DNA of 64,000 bases. Origin: Flavobacteriaceae bacterium. GTDB lineage: Bacteria > Bacteroidota > Bacteroidia > Flavobacteriales > Flavobacteriaceae. The position numbers were made by a program, and so were the translations under genes. Position 1 is the first letter of the stretch. The number at the start of each line of letters is the position of its first letter. The notes below the pieces were generated by a model. The model did no database searches. It had not been told where the DNA came from and saw only the letters and a list, made by a program, of their open reading frames with translations. The DNA lies in the NCBI GenBank assembly GCA_947488595.1, contig CANKZI010000002.1, positions 62,001-126,000 on the forward strand, written 5' to 3'. Below, one piece after another: positions 62,285 through 64,000 of this stretch.

Positions 62285-63133
62285 TCAAAACAACTTCTCC
62301 CGCATTTTTCGCCAGCGGTAGTTTCTAATGAATTTTGCTTGTTCTAAAGTAACCAACAAAGGTTTTTTTGTTGTGTTGGCTTTCCAAAACCCAATTAGGT
62401 AATCTAAAAATAAAAATGGTTTTTTTTTCAAAAGTGCCAGTTTTAATGAGGCAATTGCAGTGATAAGAAATCCGTAACCCAAACTATAAAAGGCTTCCCC
62501 TTGTTTGTAACGGGCTGATTTATTGTAATTGGCACCTGTTGGCTTTAAGTGTTTGATTTTTAAACTATCGTCTGTTTTTATTTTCCAACCATAAAATTGT
62601 GCTAGTAATTCATCGACGGTATCCCAACCCATTGCGGGTTTAAGTCCGCCAATTTGTTCAAAACAAGCTTTTCGATAAGATTTAAAAGCGCCGCGAATAT
62701 GGTCGTTATCGGTTAGATTTTCTAAAATCCAATCTTCATTTTTCTTAATGAAAGCAAAACCGCCAACCATTCCGATACTAGCATCTGATTTGAAATGTTC
62801 AATTATCATTTCAAAATAATTTTCTGGCAGAATTAAATCGGCATCCAGTTTTACGATAATATCAAAAGGTTCATTGATTGTTTCAAAACCTTTTTGAAAA
62901 GCCCGTACCACTTTGCTTCCAGGCAAATGAATAGCTTGCGAAGTAGTATTTACCAACGTAATGAATGAATATTTTTTTGCAAATCCAGAAACAATTACCG
63001 CGGTACCATCCGTCGAATTGTCGTTTACAACTATAATTTTAGTGGGCAAAACGGTCTGATTTACCAGCGATTCAAGCGTAAGTGCAATGTATTTCTCTTC
63101 GTTATACGACGGAATGACGATGAAGTAGCTCAT
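62285..63133 (-). CDS. Glycosyltransferase family 2
   Basis: 282 residues, GT-A fold. VIPSYNEEKYIALTLESL is the N-terminal UDP-sugar motif, VVNDNSTDGTA the next, and VKLDADLILPENYF the DxD-type metal site near residue 96. A hydrophobic segment at about 225-242 suggests membrane association at the C-terminus. Acceptor is unknown. The methyltransferase gene lies 21 bp upstream on the same strand, so a shared role in polysaccharide or lipid modification is possible. Confidence 0.88.
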   Translation of the reverse strand: MSYFIVIPSYNEEKYIALTLESLVNQTVLPTKIIVVNDNSTDGTAVIVSGFAKKYSFITLVNTTSQAIHLPGSKVVRAFQKGFETINEPFDIIVKLDADLILPENYFEMIIEHFKSDASIGMVGGFAFIKKNEDWILENLTDNDHIRGAFKSYRKACFEQIGGLKPAMGWDTVDELLAQFYGWKIKTDDSLKIKHLKPTGANYNKSARYKQGEAFYSLGYGFLITAIASLKLALLKKKPFLFLDYLIGFWKANTTKKPLLVTLEQAKFIRNYRWRKMREKLF

Positions 63134-63154
63134 GAATTAAAGATATTGCTAAAA

Positions 63155-63676
63155 CTATTTTCTCACGGCATAAACGATATAATACCTATTGGTGAAATAC
63201 CGTAACAATGGTCGAAAACCAAATTTTTTCACTGGATTAGTAAATTGTGTGCTGTCAACAATCTTCCAGCCTGTTTTTTCCAAAAGCCAGTCCAATTGCC
63301 ACGCTTCAAACTCGTGATAATGTCGGTCCCAACTGTCTGTTTTACTGCGGTAAGCTGGCGAAAACCACAACCGCAATGGCACAGATATAAAAACTTTATC
63401 GGCTTTGATTTGCTTTAAAACCGTAAAGGGATTCAATAAATGTTCAAAAATTTCGAAAGCGGTAACAGCGTTCGTTTTTGATTCTGACAAAGCGCTTTGG
63501 TTTTCGTCTAAATCTTCGCCATTGGTATTTACAACCAAAAAACCTTCGTTTTTCATGATGGTTGAAAATGGATTTTCGACACCCAAATCCAAAATACTTT
63601 CGTTGTTAGTGAGGTGCTTTTTAAGAAAAGCAATCGTATGATTGAAGCGCTTTTGAGGATAAACTTTTTCGTACAT
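63155..63676 (-). CDS. Class I SAM-dependent methyltransferase-like protein
   Basis: 173 residues from ATG 63676. A longer frame begins with a TTG at 63712 that is part of the promoter box TATCTTTG and was rejected. The N-terminal SILDLGVENPFSTIMKNEGF is a degenerate SAM motif I: DLG is kept but the following glycines are not. VTAFEIFEHLLNPFTVLKQI fits the motif III region, and HEFEAWQLDWLLEKTGWKI is the usual late element. Substrate unknown. It probably forms a unit with the glycosyltransferase downstream. Confidence 0.82.
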   Translation of the reverse strand: MYEKVYPQKRFNHTIAFLKKHLTNNESILDLGVENPFSTIMKNEGFLVVNTNGEDLDENQSALSESKTNAVTAFEIFEHLLNPFTVLKQIKADKVFISVPLRLWFSPAYRSKTDSWDRHYHEFEAWQLDWLLEKTGWKIVDSTQFTNPVKKFGFRPLLRYFTNRYYIVYAVRK

Positions 63677-63709
63677 AGGTTGTGAATTTGCCGTAATGGC
63701 AATGTTTCG

Positions 63710-63717
63710 CAAAGATA
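63710..63717 (-). promoter_or_regulatory. -7 promoter element of the methyltransferase gene
   Basis: On the minus strand TATCTTTG matches TAnnTTTG perfectly, about 34 nt before ATG 63676. It supports the shorter protein. Confidence 0.55.
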
Positions 63718-63773
63718 AATAAACCTTTGGGAGTATTTCCTGTTTTTATTTTTTTTTGAATTTGTTAGGAAAC

Positions 63774-64000
63774 TTAATAACGATAAACAATCGCATTGAC
63801 ATTCATTCCGGCGCCAACAGAAGCAAAAATAAGTACATCGCCTTTGGCAATGGATTGATTTTCAATTTCGCCTTTGATTAACGAATCATATAATGTTGGA
63901 ACCGTAGCTACGCTTGAGTTTCCGAGTTTATGAATACTCATTGGCATGATGCCGTCCGGTGGCATTTGTGAATACAACTTATAAAAACGTTGAATGATGG
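63774..64000 (-). CDS. 3-oxoacyl-ACP synthase III (FabH-type), C-terminal part
   Basis: Partial: the frame is open to the window end, covering the last 75 residues or so. The piece contains HKLGNSSVATVPTLYDSLIKGEI, where the Asn of GNSS is the third member of the Cys-His-Asn triad, and the closing GDVLIFASVGAGMNVNAIVYRY typical of FabH C-termini. The Cys and His lie beyond the window. It condenses an acyl-CoA with malonyl-ACP, but a more specialised ketosynthase role cannot be excluded from this part. It runs in the same direction as the methyltransferase and glycosyltransferase genes. Confidence 0.88.
   Translation of the reverse strand, partial: IIQRFYKLYSQMPPDGIMPMSIHKLGNSSVATVPTLYDSLIKGEIENQSIAKGDVLIFASVGAGMNVNAIVYRY

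Noticed and set aside
62097..62321. 74-codon plus-strand frame in the mlaE-glycosyltransferase spacer
   Set aside because: It runs through the dispersed repeat into the end of the glycosyltransferase gene; cysteine-rich, low-quality composition and no start context.

Overview
The window reads as chromosomal DNA of a Flavobacteriaceae bacterium, most likely Flavobacterium or a close relative. The reasons are AT-rich sequence, promoters of the Bacteroidota type (TTTG, about 19 nt, then TAnnTTTG) with no clear Shine-Dalgarno sites, secreted proteins with type IX secretion (T9SS) C-terminal sorting tails, a class II HMG-CoA reductase (mevalonate pathway), SucA/SucB of flavobacterial form and a complete mreBCD-mrdA-rodA cluster. 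Gene density is high and most content is housekeeping. I see no intact insertion sequence, prophage or CRISPR array.

Layout. 1-5.1 kb: a small conserved protein cut by the window edge, an outer-membrane barrel and the 2-oxoglutarate dehydrogenase E1/E2 pair (sucA, sucB). 5.1-11 kb: a lipoprotein, a Tet-type MFS exporter, a 1129-residue Calx-beta/T9SS surface protein and a retropepsin-like protease. 11-14.4 kb: TatD nuclease, an acyltransferase and asparaginase. 14.4-15.0 kb: tRNA-Ser(GGA) followed by seven 66-bp tandem units, each beginning with a copy of the tRNA 3' end. This is the most unusual locus here. 15-20 kb: barrel, PAP2-like membrane protein, rpoN, an ExbB/ExbD pair, a small cysteine-rich HMA protein and tRNA-Phe. 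20.4-26.6 kb: a co-directional envelope run (coaX, barrel, lptC, small membrane protein, CorC/CNNM-like, PpiD/SurA-like). 26.7-29.2 kb: a GHMP kinase and HMG-CoA reductase, then a decayed toxin-antitoxin pair. 29.4-37.6 kb: dipeptidyl peptidase IV, three successive POT peptide transporters and two thioredoxin-fold proteins, a probable peptide-utilisation block. 37.7-45.7 kb: comEC, an NlpC/P60 peptidase, lpxB, surE and a C-terminal processing protease. 45.9-53.1 kb: the rod-shape cluster (mreB to rodA) and purH. 53.3-64 kb: FtsX-type permease, deoxynucleoside kinase, a tandem DUF3494 (ice-binding type) T9SS protein, SDR, SprT-like protein, mannose-1-phosphate guanylyltransferase, MlaF/MlaE, glycosyltransferase, methyltransferase and the C-terminal part of a FabH-type synthase running off the end.

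How parts work together: lptC, lpxB, MlaE/MlaF, SurA/PpiD-type folding and the Mre/PBP2/RodA machine all serve cell-envelope assembly. DPP-IV and the POT carriers would release and import short peptides. The two T9SS-tailed proteins are presented outside the cell by a secretion system encoded elsewhere. Several start codons were moved inward from the longest frame because the upstream codon is TTG or GTG, sits in a promoter box, or lies outside the conserved protein start. Coordinates of short sites were read by eye and may be off by a base.
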